A DNA stretch of 64,000 nucleotides. Origin: an uncultured Halieaceae bacterium. GTDB lineage: Bacteria > Pseudomonadota > Gammaproteobacteria > Pseudomonadales > Halieaceae. The notes under the pieces were generated by a model, which worked only from the letters and a program-made list of their open reading frames with translations, searched no databases and was not told the DNA's origin. A program made the translations under genes and the position numbers. Positions within the stretch are counted from its first letter, which is position 1. Each line of letters begins with the position of its first letter. Location: the NCBI GenBank assembly GCA_938074045.1, contig CALJGI010000002.1:186001-250000 (forward strand), given 5' to 3'. Below are positions 1 to 9,545 of the stretch, piece by piece.

Positions 1-1698
1 TATAATCCGCGCCGGGGACAGCAGGTTGTCGCCTTCGCCCGCCACTTCCTGGACACCCATTTTCCACTCGAAGACGGCAGCCACCAGGAGGTTACAGCTT
101 ACGTGGTCGGTGACGATGGCTTGCAGGCACTCTTTGGCAACGCCGGTTCGACGGGGCTCGCGGACAACAAGCAGTTCGCAGGCTTTCGCGGAGTAAAGGA
201 TGCGCCGGAATTGATCTTGCTGATAAACAACGGATTGCACGTGGAGTTACTGATAGACAAGGAACACCCAATTGGTAAAACGGATGCGGCGGGTGTTTGT
301 GACGTGATCCTCGAGTCTGCGATGACAACAATACAGGACTGCGAAGATTCAGTGGCAGCCGTTGATGCTGAAGACAAGGTTTTGGTGTACAGAAATTGGT
401 TGGGGCTGATGCAAGGAGAGCTGTCAGACACATTCCAGAAGGACGGGAAGACAATGACCCGGCGCCTCAACAAAGACCGCGTATACACGTCCCCAAACGG
501 AGACACATTGACCCTGCCGGGACGCAGTGTGCTCTTTGTGCGCAACGTGGGTCATCTGATGACCACTGACGCTATCCTTGATGCCAATGGCGAAGAGGTG
601 CCCGAAGGCATACTGGACGGATTGATTACAGCCGCAGCCGCTATTCACGACCTTGAGGGTGATCGCGAGGACAGGAATTCACGCTCGGGCAGCATGTACG
701 TCGTAAAACCAAAGATGCATGGTCCCGAGGAAGTTGCTTTCACCAACCGCCTGTTCAACGCGATAGAAGACCTGCTGGGATACGCTCGCCATACCATCAA
801 GATGGGCATTATGGACGAGGAGCGCCGCACGACAGTCAACCTGAAACGCTGCATCATGGAGGCCAGAGAACGCGTTGTCTTTATCAACACTGGCTTTCTG
901 GACCGCACTGGCGATGAGATACATACCAGCATGATGGCGGGTCCAGTCCTCCCCAAGGGCGAGATCAAACAGCAACCCTGGATTTCCGCCTATGAAGACT
1001 GGAATGTCGACCAGGGCCTGGCGACGGGCTTTAGCGGCAGCGCACAGATTGGCAAGGGTATGTGGGCCATGCCTGATCAGATGGCTGATATGATGGAAGC
1101 CAAAATTGGGCATCCGCGTGCAGGGGCAAACACCGCCTGGGTACCGTCTCCAACGGCGGCAACGCTGCACGCCATGCATTACCATGCCGTGGATGTGCTC
1201 GCGGTGCAGAGCGAGCTTGTAAGTCGCGCACCAGCCCGTCTGGCCGATATTCTCAGCATTCCCCTCCTCGGCGATCGCGTGCTCACAGCGGAGGAAGTTA
1301 GCCGGGAGCTGGACAACAATGTGCAGGGAATCCTCGGCTATGTGGTGCGCTGGATTGACGGCGGCATCGGCTGCTCCAAGGTACCGGACATCAACGATAT
1401 CGGCTTGATGGAGGATCGCGCCACGCTCCGCATTTCCAGTCAGCACATCGCCAACTGGCTACATCACGGCATCTGCAGCGAAGTCCAGGTGCGGGAAACG
1501 CTGACGCGCATGGCGGCCATCGTCGACGAACAGAATGCAGGAGATCCCCACTACCATGCCATGCAACCGGATCTCGACAACAATATTGCATTCCAGGCCG
1601 CCTGTGATTTGATTTTCAAGGGCTGTCAGCAACCCAACGGCTATACTGAGCCGCTACTTCACCAGCGTCGCCGGGAGTTCAAGGCAGCGAACAGATAG
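1..1698 (+). CDS. glcB: Malate synthase G, 5' end outside the window
   Basis: Condenses glyoxylate with acetyl-CoA to malate in the glyoxylate bypass and in glycolate use. The frame is open from base 1, so the gene is cut by the window edge: about 565 codons are visible against about 720 in the family, leaving roughly 155 N-terminal residues outside. The first 34 codons upstream of the GTG at 103 still read as malate synthase G ([15 protein letters not shown]), so that GTG is not the start. Family signatures are intact: RNVGHLMT with the catalytic Arg, [10 protein letters not shown] and GFLDRTGDE with the Mg-binding Glu and Asp, and [10 protein letters not shown] followed by LMEDRATLR, whose Asp (codon 1414-1416) matches the catalytic base of E. 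coli GlcB. The next gene starts 32 bases downstream on the same strand but has no evident functional link. Confidence 0.96.
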   Translation, partial: YNPRRGQQVVAFARHFLDTHFPLEDGSHQEVTAYVVGDDGLQALFGNAGSTGLADNKQFAGFRGVKDAPELILLINNGLHVELLIDKEHPIGKTDAAGVCDVILESAMTTIQDCEDSVAAVDAEDKVLVYRNWLGLMQGELSDTFQKDGKTMTRRLNKDRVYTSPNGDTLTLPGRSVLFVRNVGHLMTTDAILDANGEEVPEGILDGLITAAAAIHDLEGDREDRNSRSGSMYVVKPKMHGPEEVAFTNRLFNAIEDLLGYARHTIKMGIMDEERRTTVNLKRCIMEARERVVFINTGFLDRTGDEIHTSMMAGPVLPKGEIKQQPWISAYEDWNVDQGLATGFSGSAQIGKGMWAMPDQMADMMEAKIGHPRAGANTAWVPSPTAATLHAMHYHAVDVLAVQSELVSRAPARLADILSIPLLGDRVLTAEEVSRELDNNVQGILGYVVRWIDGGIGCSKVPDINDIGLMEDRATLRISSQHIANWLHHGICSEVQVRETLTRMAAIVDEQNAGDPHYHAMQPDLDNNIAFQAACDLIFKGCQQPNGYTEPLLHQRRREFKAANR

Positions 1699-1730
1699 TG
1701 CTATGCTAAGACCGTCTCGCTGGAGCCGGC

Positions 1731-3506
1731 ATGCCAATTCCTAGAAAAGCCTGGTACTCAATACTGGTGCTATCAATGCTGATAGCACTGCTCTACGCCC
1801 CCGGTCTCAATGGCGCTTTCAACTTCGATGACGATGGCAATATAACCAGCAACAAATTGCTGCAGATATACGAGCTCGATCTGCAGTCGTTGGCGAAAGC
1901 CGCGGGATCCGGCTACGCGGGACCTACTGGCCGCCCGCTGCCCATGCTCAGTTTTGCACTTGATCACATGCTGTCCCAGGGTTTCAGTCCCCAGGCCATG
2001 AAGGTGACCAATCTCCTGATTCATATATCCTGCGGTATTGCGTTGTACGTGCTCAGTCACCTCTTGATTTCACGAGCGCTATCGACCGGGCTGCTACGAT
2101 CCGAACACCCTGTAGTCGTCGCAACCTGGGCCCCTGTTGTCACCGCTTTTCTCTGGCTCGCCCACCCCGTTAACCTGACGCCGGCACTGTACGTGGTGCA
2201 AAGGATGACCAGCATGAGCGCCTTTTTTTGCGTGCTCGGCATGATTTGCTACGTCCATGGTCGAACCAGACTAGAGGAACGTGGAACAGGATATGCCTAT
2301 ATTGCCGCGGCCTATCTTGCCTGCCTGCCACTGGCCGTTCTCAGCAAGGAGAACGGCGCACTATTGCCCATCTATCTGTTACTCATTGAAATGGTATTTT
2401 TTCGTGGAGACCGGAACCGCGGTCAACATCTTGCGCCACCCCATCGCCAGAACCTGACCGCGATCCATTTTTTCATCGGCGTGTTGCCAATCATCGTCTT
2501 TACCCTCTTTTTAGCATTCAATCCCGACTTTATTCTGAATGCCTACCACATTCGCGATTTCACGTTGTGGGAACGTGTGATGACGGAATCCCGGGTTATT
2601 TTTCTCTACCTGCGCCTGACCCTCAAGCCACTGATTTCCGAGATGGCTTTGTTTCATGACTACTTTCCCATTTCCAGGGGCCTGCTAAGCCCGATGTCGA
2701 CTCTTGCTGCCTGTGCAGGCCTGGTCGTCATGGCTACCGGCGCATTACTGCTGCGTCAAAAACAACCGCTGTTGGCTTTCGGCGTTGCCTTTTTCCTGCT
2801 TGCTCACAGTATCGAATCCACATTGCTGGGCCTGGAATTGATTCACGAACATCGCAATTACCTGGCGAGTTGGGCATTGCTGCTGATCCCCACCTGTTAC
2901 CTCTTTACGCTCTGGCGGGAACCACGGACCAGAGCACTGGTGTGCTGCATCATATTGGCCTGTGGATTGATTTTGTCATTCCAGACCTGGCAGCGAGCGA
3001 CGATCTGGGGCAACCAGCTGTTGCATGCCATGGATGAAGTGGAAAATCATCCGGACTCCCCACGCTCAAACTACCAGGCGGGAAGGGTTTATGCGTTTCT
3101 GGCCTACGCCGAACAGGATCCGCAGCAGAAGCTACAATATATCGACCAGGTGCAAACCTTCTTCCGCCGCAGCGCCGCCATGGAGCGCAACAACACCGAT
3201 GCCATGTTTGGCTTGTTGATGCTATCGGCGATAGAGGGAGTAGAGTTAACTGATGCAGAATTTCAAAGCTTTTTGCGCAGATTCGAACGTAAGCCATTTC
3301 CCCCAAACAGCTATAACTACCTGCAGGCGATGTTTTCGTGCCTGAATGACGGGGCCTGTAAAATAAGTCACCAGAGGGTGGCTGACATTATTGCAGCAAG
3401 CGCGACAAATCCTGGTTTTGGCGGCAAGCCAGCCGAACTGGTACTAGCCGCCTACCAACGCTATCTGCTTGACCATGAAATGGCCGGGCATCTCAACTCA
3501 GGCTGA
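1731..3506 (+). CDS. TMTC-like polytopic membrane protein with C-terminal TPR-like region (copy A)
   Basis: A 591-residue inner-membrane protein with about ten or more hydrophobic helices and a soluble helical C-terminus (about 430-590). It has the layout of TMTC-type and related GT-C proteins often annotated as TPR or O-GlcNAc transferase-like. Shared with the two copies near pilA: an acidic motif after the first helix (FNFDDD, D33-D35), GRPLPMLSF, TNLLIHI, HPVNLTPALYVVQRM, LSKENGALLP, and EHRNYLAS near residue 380. In eukaryotic TMTC enzymes such an acidic pair in the first luminal loop belongs to the catalytic site and dolichol-phosphate-mannose is the donor. Glycosyltransferase activity here is inferred. 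The start ATG has GGAG six bases upstream. The 3' end overlaps the convergent ald gene by 9 bases. It stands apart from copies B and C by more than 11 kb. Confidence 0.72.
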   Translation: MPIPRKAWYSILVLSMLIALLYAPGLNGAFNFDDDGNITSNKLLQIYELDLQSLAKAAGSGYAGPTGRPLPMLSFALDHMLSQGFSPQAMKVTNLLIHISCGIALYVLSHLLISRALSTGLLRSEHPVVVATWAPVVTAFLWLAHPVNLTPALYVVQRMTSMSAFFCVLGMICYVHGRTRLEERGTGYAYIAAAYLACLPLAVLSKENGALLPIYLLLIEMVFFRGDRNRGQHLAPPHRQNLTAIHFFIGVLPIIVFTLFLAFNPDFILNAYHIRDFTLWERVMTESRVIFLYLRLTLKPLISEMALFHDYFPISRGLLSPMSTLAACAGLVVMATGALLLRQKQPLLAFGVAFFLLAHSIESTLLGLELIHEHRNYLASWALLLIPTCYLFTLWREPRTRALVCCIILACGLILSFQTWQRATIWGNQLLHAMDEVENHPDSPRSNYQAGRVYAFLAYAEQDPQQKLQYIDQVQTFFRRSAAMERNNTDAMFGLLMLSAIEGVELTDAEFQSFLRRFERKPFPPNSYNYLQAMFSCLNDGACKISHQRVADIIAASATNPGFGGKPAELVLAAYQRYLLDHEMAGHLNSG

Positions 3507-4634
3507 GAGTTGTAAAGAAGCTACATCCAGCGCAGCAAGCGGCGACAGATAGTCATAGCCCAATGCAACCGCGACAGCCTCACAGGTAATCATACCCGCG
3601 TGCACATTGAGACCGTTCGCCAGATCGGCGTCTCCACGGAGTGCTTCTTCGCCCCCCCGCGCCAGCTTCATGACATAGGGCAGCGTGGCATTATTTAGCG
3701 CCATGGTCGCCGTACGGGCGACCCCACCCGGCATATTTGCCACACAGTAGTGAACAACCCCATCGACCACGTAGGTCGGATTGTCATGCGTGGTAGGCCG
3801 GCTGGTCTCAAAACAACCACCCTGATCTATGGCCACGTCCACCACCACAGCCCCGGTCTTCATTCGACCTATCAATTCGCGACTGAGAAGCTTCGGGGCA
3901 GAAGCCCCCGGCACGAGAACGGCGCCGATAACGAGATCTGCGTCCAGCACATGGCGCTCGATCGCGTCGGCTGTTGAATAAACAGTTTTCAGTCTCCCGC
4001 CAAACTGCATGTCCAGTTCCTTTAAGCGCGGGACCGATCGATCCAGAATCGTCACATCAGCTCCCATACCCATAGCCATACGCGCCGCGTTAATGCCGAC
4101 AACCCCGCCGCCTATCACAACGACACGGGCGGGCTCCACACCAGGCACACCACCAAGCAGGACACCACCGCCGCCCTGTGCTTTTTCCAGATTATGCGCC
4201 CCCGCTTGCACAGACATGCGACCAGCCACCTCACTCATCGGCGCCAGCAATGGCAGGCCACCCCGAGGGTCAGTAACAGTCTCGTAGGCAATACAAGTGG
4301 CACCCGAATCCACCAATAGGCGAGTTTGCTCGGGATCGGGTGCAAGGTGCAAATAGGTGAACAGCAATTGTCCCGGCCGCAAGCGACGGCACTCCTCAGG
4401 TTGCGGTTCCTTTACCTTGACGATCATTTCTGCACGCGCAAATACATCAACAGCATTTTCGGCAAGCATAGCTCCGGCTGAACGATAGCTATCGTCATCA
4501 AATCCAATGGCTGTTCCGGCACCAGTTTCTACCAGCACCTGGTGTCCTGATGCCACCAGTTCCTTGACCGAAGCCGGTGTCAATCCGACACGGTATTCGC
4601 GATTTTTTATTTCTTTTGGCACGCCAATTAACAT
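3498..4634 (-). CDS. ald: Alanine dehydrogenase
   Basis: NAD-dependent oxidative deamination of L-alanine to pyruvate and ammonia, or the reverse. The 378-residue length is normal for the family. The substrate-site residues known from the Mycobacterium enzyme sit at the same numbers: R15 (NREYRVG), K75 (VKVKEP) and H96 (YLHLAPD). A Rossmann glycine motif VIGGGVVG and the DVAIDQGG segment with the catalytic Asp follow. The protein starts [17 protein letters not shown], as expected for the family. It is transcribed away from an Lrp-type regulator across a 146-base, very AT-rich intergenic region, an arrangement that suggests control by that regulator in response to alanine or another amino acid (inference). 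The 3' end overlaps convergent copy A by 9 bases. Confidence 0.96.
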   Translation of the reverse strand: MLIGVPKEIKNREYRVGLTPASVKELVASGHQVLVETGAGTAIGFDDDSYRSAGAMLAENAVDVFARAEMIVKVKEPQPEECRRLRPGQLLFTYLHLAPDPEQTRLLVDSGATCIAYETVTDPRGGLPLLAPMSEVAGRMSVQAGAHNLEKAQGGGGVLLGGVPGVEPARVVVIGGGVVGINAARMAMGMGADVTILDRSVPRLKELDMQFGGRLKTVYSTADAIERHVLDADLVIGAVLVPGASAPKLLSRELIGRMKTGAVVVDVAIDQGGCFETSRPTTHDNPTYVVDGVVHYCVANMPGGVARTATMALNNATLPYVMKLARGGEEALRGDADLANGLNVHAGMITCEAVAVALGYDYLSPLAALDVASLQLSA

Positions 4635-4780
4635 TCCAGAACCCTCATATTTATCAATTGAGAAGATTGCGATAGATTAAGCGAACATATATAGTGATTT
4701 ATCTTTATTTTTATTCCAAATTAGATGTTTTCACTAAATTTTATTTAATTATAGTTAATTCCACTATTTTATAATCAATT
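4635..4780. promoter_or_regulatory. AT-rich divergent control region of ald and the Lrp-type regulator
   Basis: This 146-base gap is far more AT-rich than its surroundings and separates two divergent genes. It contains a dyad-like 15-mer TAGATGTTTTCACTA at 4722-4736, which fits 11 of 15 positions of the E. coli Lrp consensus (YAGHAWATTWTDCTR), and a weaker one starting near 4692. Lrp-family proteins bind AT-rich, phased sites, so this is the natural place for the neighbouring regulator to act on ald and on itself. Binding is inferred; no single -35/-10 pair stands out. Confidence 0.5.
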
Positions 4781-5254
4781 ATGACGAATAAAACGCTTAA
4801 TAGAATCGATAGGAATATACTGCGCATATTGCAAGAGGCCGGTCGTACCAGCTTTGCGGAACTGTCCCGTCGCGTTGGCTTGAGTACCACTCCCTGTATG
4901 GAGAGGGTAAAACGCCTCGAGCGGGATGGCGTAATCAAGGGATACCAGGCCATACTTGACCCCGCCTGCCTTGACGCAGGTCTGGTTGTCTTCGTCCAGA
5001 TTCGCTTGACCCGTACGTCGCAGGATATTTTTGACGATTTCAAACGGGCAGCAATAGCGCTTGACCAGGTGCAGGAATGCTATCTGGTATCGGGTAATTT
5101 CGACTATCTTATAAAGGCTCGTGTGGCCCACATGGCGGCTTACAGGGAATTTCTGGGCGACACTCTGCTAACCCTGCCGGGTGTGCATGAATCCACCAGT
5201 TATGTCGTGATGGAGCAGGTTAAGGAGACTCTGGCGCTGGCGGTGCCGTACTAA
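4781..5254 (+). CDS. Lrp/AsnC-family transcriptional regulator
   Basis: A 157-residue leucine-responsive-type regulator. The N-terminal winged helix-turn-helix (about 10-55) contains FAELSRRVGLSTTPCMERVK, close to E. coli Lrp over the same stretch. The C-terminal RAM ligand and oligomerisation domain (about 65-150) contains QECYLVSGNFDYLIK and LPGVHESTSYVVMEQVK, also Lrp-like. Because similarity to Lrp extends over the whole length, it could be the global Lrp. Its position divergent from ald suggests at least a local role as an alanine-responsive activator (AldR/BkdR type), which is inference. The ATG follows the AT-rich intergenic stretch. Confidence 0.9.
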   Translation: MTNKTLNRIDRNILRILQEAGRTSFAELSRRVGLSTTPCMERVKRLERDGVIKGYQAILDPACLDAGLVVFVQIRLTRTSQDIFDDFKRAAIALDQVQECYLVSGNFDYLIKARVAHMAAYREFLGDTLLTLPGVHESTSYVVMEQVKETLALAVPY

Positions 5255-5291
5255 AACACAAAGAACCCGACTTTGAGTTACCAGAATGTTG

Positions 5292-5690
5292 CTATGAAGC
5301 GCGAGGAGCAACGAATACATAGAAGTTTCGGATTCCAAAATTCCATACAAAGATCAACCCAATCGCGAAAACCTTGGACCAAAACAACGACACGGCCAGA
5401 TTCTCATGGATCAAATAGATGGCGATTTCATGCAGCAGCAAACCAACACCGCTGACCACATAGATGCTGAAAACCTCTGTCCGACCGCTAAACCGCTCTC
5501 CACTGGTATAAATAAACCGTACACACAACTGGTAGTTGACCGCGGTCGCGATCAAAAACCCTAAACCGGCAACAATCAGATAGTTAAAGTTCAGATAAAG
5601 CGCAAATATCCCGAATATGCTGAGGTCCACCACTGCAGCCGTGCCGCCTACTGCTAGATAGCGAATCAGGTTATGTATGTGTGTGCGCAT
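5292..5690 (-). CDS. GtrA-family membrane protein (lipid-linked sugar flippase type)
   Basis: A small protein of about 132 residues with four hydrophobic helices, matching the GtrA family (PF04138): LIRYLAVGGTAAVVDLSIF at the start, a central ATAVNYQLCVRFIY, and FWSKVFAIGLIFVWNFGIRN at the end. GtrA proteins are thought to flip polyprenyl-phosphate-linked hexose across the inner membrane for use by periplasmic GT-C transferases. The open frame extends to 5765, but the conserved region begins at the ATG at 5690, which is preferred. It lies at the edge of a glycan island that also holds a Dpm1/GtrB-like synthase (12802-13668), so the two may be partners (inference). It is divergent from the flippase gene at 5835. 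Confidence 0.85.
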   Translation of the reverse strand: MRTHIHNLIRYLAVGGTAAVVDLSIFGIFALYLNFNYLIVAGLGFLIATAVNYQLCVRFIYTSGERFSGRTEVFSIYVVSGVGLLLHEIAIYLIHENLAVSLFWSKVFAIGLIFVWNFGIRNFYVFVAPRAS

Positions 5691-5834
5691 AATGTGATGT
5701 ACCGCGAATCCGGTGTGGTGCCTTTGCAAATAGGTTATTCTGATGATCGCAGCCCATAAGAACATAAAGGGTCAGAGCAAGACCACGGGCCCTTGAAAAA
5801 ACAGCAATTTCGCGGACACAGGCATGATCGCATA

Positions 5835-7202
5835 ATGAACGTCTTCACGGCAATCGCGGCGAGAGCTCGGGAAGCAGGGAGCACATCGGGCGTCGTTCTG
5901 CGCAATACTGCCTGGATTGGATCAGAACGATTATTGGCCCTGGTACTGGGATTTGCGGTCGCCATGCTCGCCGCGCGGCTGCTCGGGCCCGAGAGCTATG
6001 GCAGGTTTGGCTATTATCTTTCCTACGTGAGTATATTTCTCCCGCTGATGAATCTCGGACTCGACAGAATTCTGATGCGCGAAATGAATCAACACCCTGA
6101 AAATGTAGCTTCTATTCTGTTCACGGCATTTCTTGCCCGCATGGCTGCCAGCGTGCTTGTGGTTCTGGCAGGACTATTGATACTGCAGATTTTCGACCAA
6201 TCAATCTACAGCCTGGTCCTGGTTTCCATACTTTTTATGGGCCAGAGCTTTCAGTGTTTCCGCGTTTACAACATATGGTTTCAACATCGTTCCCGTAACC
6301 AGGTAATTGTCAGATTCCGAGCGTTGTGCCTGGTACTAGGAGCGACAGCAAAAATAATCGTCCTGTTCCTGTCAGCTGATCTGACACATTTTATTGCCGT
6401 CACGGCCATTGAGCAGTGCGTGCTTAATGGCGGACACTTTATGGTGTTCCGACGCGAGGCGAAGGCAGTGGACCGCGACCATGGTCAATTTGACATACAG
6501 CGCCTGAAGCACATGCTCGAGCAGTCGCGTTATCTGATCATGTCTGGCTTCGCGTATTTGATTTACGTACGACTTGATACCATCATGCTCGCCAGAATGG
6601 TGGGCGACTCCGAGGCCGGAATTTACTTCGTAGCCGCCAGAATTACTGAAGCCTGCCAGATACTACCCGAAGCATTACTGGTCGGCTTGTTCCCGGGTAT
6701 GTTGGCACTGCACCAAAAAAATCAGGCGGCCTATCTCGAGCAAGTCGGAATGTTGTTTCGATTGCTCTTTGCCGTCGGTCTGGCTGTTGCCGCCGCCGTG
6801 TTTTTCCTGGCACCCTGGATCATCCCGCTCATATTTAGCGACGCCTATATCCCTTCAGTGGATGTTATCCAGATTCAGGTCTGGGCATGCGGTTTCCTGT
6901 ACATGCGAACCATGTTGAGCCATTGGCTGGTGGCTGAACGCTTTGCTCAATTCTCGCTGTTCAGTCATCTCCTCGGCGCCATCGTCAACGTCATCCTGAA
7001 TCTCATATTGATTCCCCGGTATGGCGCTGTCGGGGCAGCGTACGCCACGGTGGCATCAATCTTTGCCTCCACCTACATCTGTCTGCCGTTTCACGCCAGA
7101 ACACGACCGCTGTTTTTTCTTGCGTCAAGGGCGATCAACATACCCGGTACGCTGTGGATCATCGCTCAGAAAATGCTACCGAGAGGTCGCGCCGATGGTT
7201 AG
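5835..7202 (+). CDS. Polysaccharide flippase of the MVF/Wzx superfamily
   Basis: A polytopic inner-membrane protein of about 455 residues with 12-14 hydrophobic helices, of the oligosaccharide flippase type. The N-terminus has LRNTAWIGSERLLALVLGF followed by AARLLGPESYGRFGYYLSY, the classic first two helices of Wzx/MVF proteins. The C-terminal half has the usual LNLILIPRYGAVGAAYATV. It probably moves an undecaprenyl-diphosphate-linked repeat unit across the membrane. The frame also opens with a TTG at 5793; the ATG at 5835 is chosen because family similarity starts shortly after it, but neither start has a strong ribosome-binding site. It heads a plus-strand run with the nitroreductase-like and pyruvyl-transferase genes. 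No Wzy polymerase is recognisable nearby. Confidence 0.88.
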   Translation: MNVFTAIAARAREAGSTSGVVLRNTAWIGSERLLALVLGFAVAMLAARLLGPESYGRFGYYLSYVSIFLPLMNLGLDRILMREMNQHPENVASILFTAFLARMAASVLVVLAGLLILQIFDQSIYSLVLVSILFMGQSFQCFRVYNIWFQHRSRNQVIVRFRALCLVLGATAKIIVLFLSADLTHFIAVTAIEQCVLNGGHFMVFRREAKAVDRDHGQFDIQRLKHMLEQSRYLIMSGFAYLIYVRLDTIMLARMVGDSEAGIYFVAARITEACQILPEALLVGLFPGMLALHQKNQAAYLEQVGMLFRLLFAVGLAVAAAVFFLAPWIIPLIFSDAYIPSVDVIQIQVWACGFLYMRTMLSHWLVAERFAQFSLFSHLLGAIVNVILNLILIPRYGAVGAAYATVASIFASTYICLPFHARTRPLFFLASRAINIPGTLWIIAQKMLPRGRADG

Positions 7203-7276
7203 CGGTGGTACAGTAGGGAAATACAAAAAACTTGGATCCTGTAATCCAGCCTGGAGATCAATCGGGAAATGAACCC

Positions 7277-8374
7277 GTGAAAAAATTTATCGTTGCCGTG
7301 TTTGGCGAAGCTCGACTGCTGAGAATCAGAGATAGTCTGGAAACGGTGGACTATCACCTGCTTAAGGTCATCAGACACAGTCGACTGTTGACCAGCCTAT
7401 ACAGCCTCGGTTCCGGAAAATTCAGGCGGGAAGCACACGCGGTCGTCAACGGGCGATATACATACGAAAATGCAGTGCGACGCCGGGAAGGATCCAGCAA
7501 CGCATTTCTGGTCAGGCGAAACATTCATCGAATTGAAAAGGGTCTGATCATGCGTCCCATGCGCGGCACCTTCGCCCTTGAATACATTGGAGAGACCCTG
7601 ACAGCATTTCAGGCCTTGATGGAACAGGATGTAAGAGACGTCACGCAACTGGAATGGGCCTATTCAGTATTGGTAGAGTTTTTTGACGCCACGGCTGCAA
7701 GCGATAAGCTGAATTCTCACCGGGACGTTTTTACCCGGATGTGCTGTGCCTACGAACCTATCTTGTCGGAATTTCAAAATCCGCAATCTATCCCCAGCGT
7801 TCCCCGTGCACGCAATTTATACCCGGATGCCGGAATCTCCACAACACAGCTGGAGATTCTGTTCCAACAGCGAAGAGCCGTCAGATGGTACACCGACGAA
7901 CCCGTCGTCCGGGACCAGATCGAGAAAGCTGCAGAACTCGCTTCTCTGGCACCCTCGGCGTGCAACCGACAACCCTTCGAATTTTATTTCGTGTCTAACT
8001 CCCCGCTTGCGGCAGAAATTGCGACGATAGCGATGGGAACCAAAGGATTTGGCGAGCACATCAATAACCTGATTGTCATCGTCGGCGACCTGAGCGCTTA
8101 CCCAGCAGAGCGCGACCGCCACCTTATCTATATTGACGGCGGTCTCGCCGCCATGCAGTTTATGCTGGCACTGGAAACCATGGGACTGGCTTCGTGTCCG
8201 CTGAACTGGCCTGATGTCGAAAAACTCGAGTGTGCCATGGACAAAAAACTGGATCTTCCTCCTCACAAGAGACCCGTAATGTTAATTTCCGTCGGTCATC
8301 CCGATCCACAGGGTGGCGTACCCTACTCTCAGAAGAAGAATATCATCCGGAGTTTGAATGACCCTGATAGTTGA
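7277..8374 (+). CDS. Nitroreductase-fold protein of a polysaccharide cluster
   Basis: About 365 residues. The C-terminal half (about 198-350) has the FMN-dependent nitroreductase fold: RRAVRWYTDEPV, LAPSACNRQPFEF (FMN-binding Ser and Asn), and late in the domain ALETMGLASCPLNWP. The N-terminal 190 residues are not recognised beyond RRNIHRIEKGLIMRP, a sequence that typifies nitroreductase-like proteins of exopolysaccharide loci. The substrate is unknown. Start choice: the GTG at 7277 gives VKKFIVAVFGEARLL and has GGGA about 10 bases upstream; a TTG at 7232 is the alternative. The last 17 bases overlap the start of the pyruvyl transferase gene, so the two are probably translationally coupled and act on the same glycan (inference). 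Confidence 0.8.
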   Translation: MKKFIVAVFGEARLLRIRDSLETVDYHLLKVIRHSRLLTSLYSLGSGKFRREAHAVVNGRYTYENAVRRREGSSNAFLVRRNIHRIEKGLIMRPMRGTFALEYIGETLTAFQALMEQDVRDVTQLEWAYSVLVEFFDATAASDKLNSHRDVFTRMCCAYEPILSEFQNPQSIPSVPRARNLYPDAGISTTQLEILFQQRRAVRWYTDEPVVRDQIEKAAELASLAPSACNRQPFEFYFVSNSPLAAEIATIAMGTKGFGEHINNLIVIVGDLSAYPAERDRHLIYIDGGLAAMQFMLALETMGLASCPLNWPDVEKLECAMDKKLDLPPHKRPVMLISVGHPDPQGGVPYSQKKNIIRSLNDPDS

Positions 8375-9545
8375 GGCCAAGGGCGCAGATTTTGTTAACC
8401 GTGGTGGCGAATTGATGCTGATGGCAGCGCTGGCACGACTACACCGGATGAATATTGAATTCACCCTGGTTATCGAGCCAAGAGCCAACGCAAATTTCCG
8501 CGCCATTCAATCAATTGGTGCTGCACTGAAACTGCCGTTTAGATTCAAAGGGCTGGATATTAGCAGTTTGTCCTACCTCATTCCCCGATCATTGCGTCGC
8601 TATCTACAGTCGCACTATGGAATATACCTGGAAGCTGACATCGACGTTATTCTGGATATGTCCGGATTCGCCTACGGTGACCAGTGGCCAGCACGGAGCT
8701 TGCGCAACCTCTGCCGGGAAATTCAGCGTTTCAGGAAAAAGGGCAAAAAAGTGATTCTGCTGCCACAAGCCCTGGGACCTTTTGACAACACCTCCCCACA
8801 GAACCTGGCTCGCAAAAGTCTGCCACTGGCCAATCTTGTCTTCCCGCGCGACAAAATTTCCTTCGAGCATCTGACAAAGCTATGCGGTGCCAGTGAATCT
8901 TTTGTCTGCTGCCCAGATTTTACTGCTGAAGTTGTCATGGTGGATGAGCAACCCATCACGCGTCAGGAAGCTGACAAAACGGGCACATTTTTACTCATCC
9001 CAAATTTCAATATGCTATCCCAGACCGCGGAAGGCAGCTTTTCACAAGCTGGTTACAAAGAACTTTTTTCCACCCTCGCAGTACTTGGCAAGGAAGCTGG
9101 ATATACGCCAATTCTACTTAACCACGAAGGCAACAGGGACGCCGAGCTATGCCGGCAGATTCAGGCCCTGATCCCGTTTGAGATAGAAATGATAGCACCC
9201 GAATCGGGCATGGCTATCAAAAAAATAATAGCTTCATCCAGCATGGTCCTGAGTTCACGCTATCACGCCTGTGTGAGCGCACTCAGTCAGGGGGTGCCCT
9301 GCCTGGGAACGAGTTGGAGTCATAAATACGAAACGCTCTATTCCGAGTACGGTGTTCCACAATGGCTATTGCGCCAAAATACGCCAGCCACAGAACTTTC
9401 ACGCCTGCTTGAACAATGTGGCACACCAGACCAGCTTGTAAAGCTGCGGCAGCATTCAGCGCAGGTCAACCAAAAAATAGACGACATGTGGAATCGAGTC
9501 GAACTGGAACTGACCGATCAGATCACTTCGGACCAACTCAATTAA
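8358..9545 (+). CDS. Polysaccharide pyruvyl transferase family protein
   Basis: A 395-residue cytoplasmic protein of the PS_pyruv_trans family (PF04230), which adds ketal-linked pyruvate from phosphoenolpyruvate to sugars of surface polysaccharides. Visible marks are the early NRGGELMLMAAL (14-25), VILLPQALGPF (132-142), and the C-terminal SSRYHACVSALSQGVPCLGT (299-318) with the conserved Arg-Tyr-His, followed by SHKYETLYSEYG. It overlaps the preceding nitroreductase-like gene by 17 bases. Its 3' end overlaps the convergent GT2 gene by 8 bases. Some members of this family have functions other than pyruvylation, so the donor is not certain. Confidence 0.87.
   Translation: MTLIVEAKGADFVNRGGELMLMAALARLHRMNIEFTLVIEPRANANFRAIQSIGAALKLPFRFKGLDISSLSYLIPRSLRRYLQSHYGIYLEADIDVILDMSGFAYGDQWPARSLRNLCREIQRFRKKGKKVILLPQALGPFDNTSPQNLARKSLPLANLVFPRDKISFEHLTKLCGASESFVCCPDFTAEVVMVDEQPITRQEADKTGTFLLIPNFNMLSQTAEGSFSQAGYKELFSTLAVLGKEAGYTPILLNHEGNRDAELCRQIQALIPFEIEMIAPESGMAIKKIIASSSMVLSSRYHACVSALSQGVPCLGTSWSHKYETLYSEYGVPQWLLRQNTPATELSRLLEQCGTPDQLVKLRQHSAQVNQKIDDMWNRVELELTDQITSDQLN

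Noticed and set aside
103..1698. Malate synthase start at the GTG at 103
   Set aside because: The frame and the family similarity continue to base 1, so the gene is truncated by the window edge rather than starting here.
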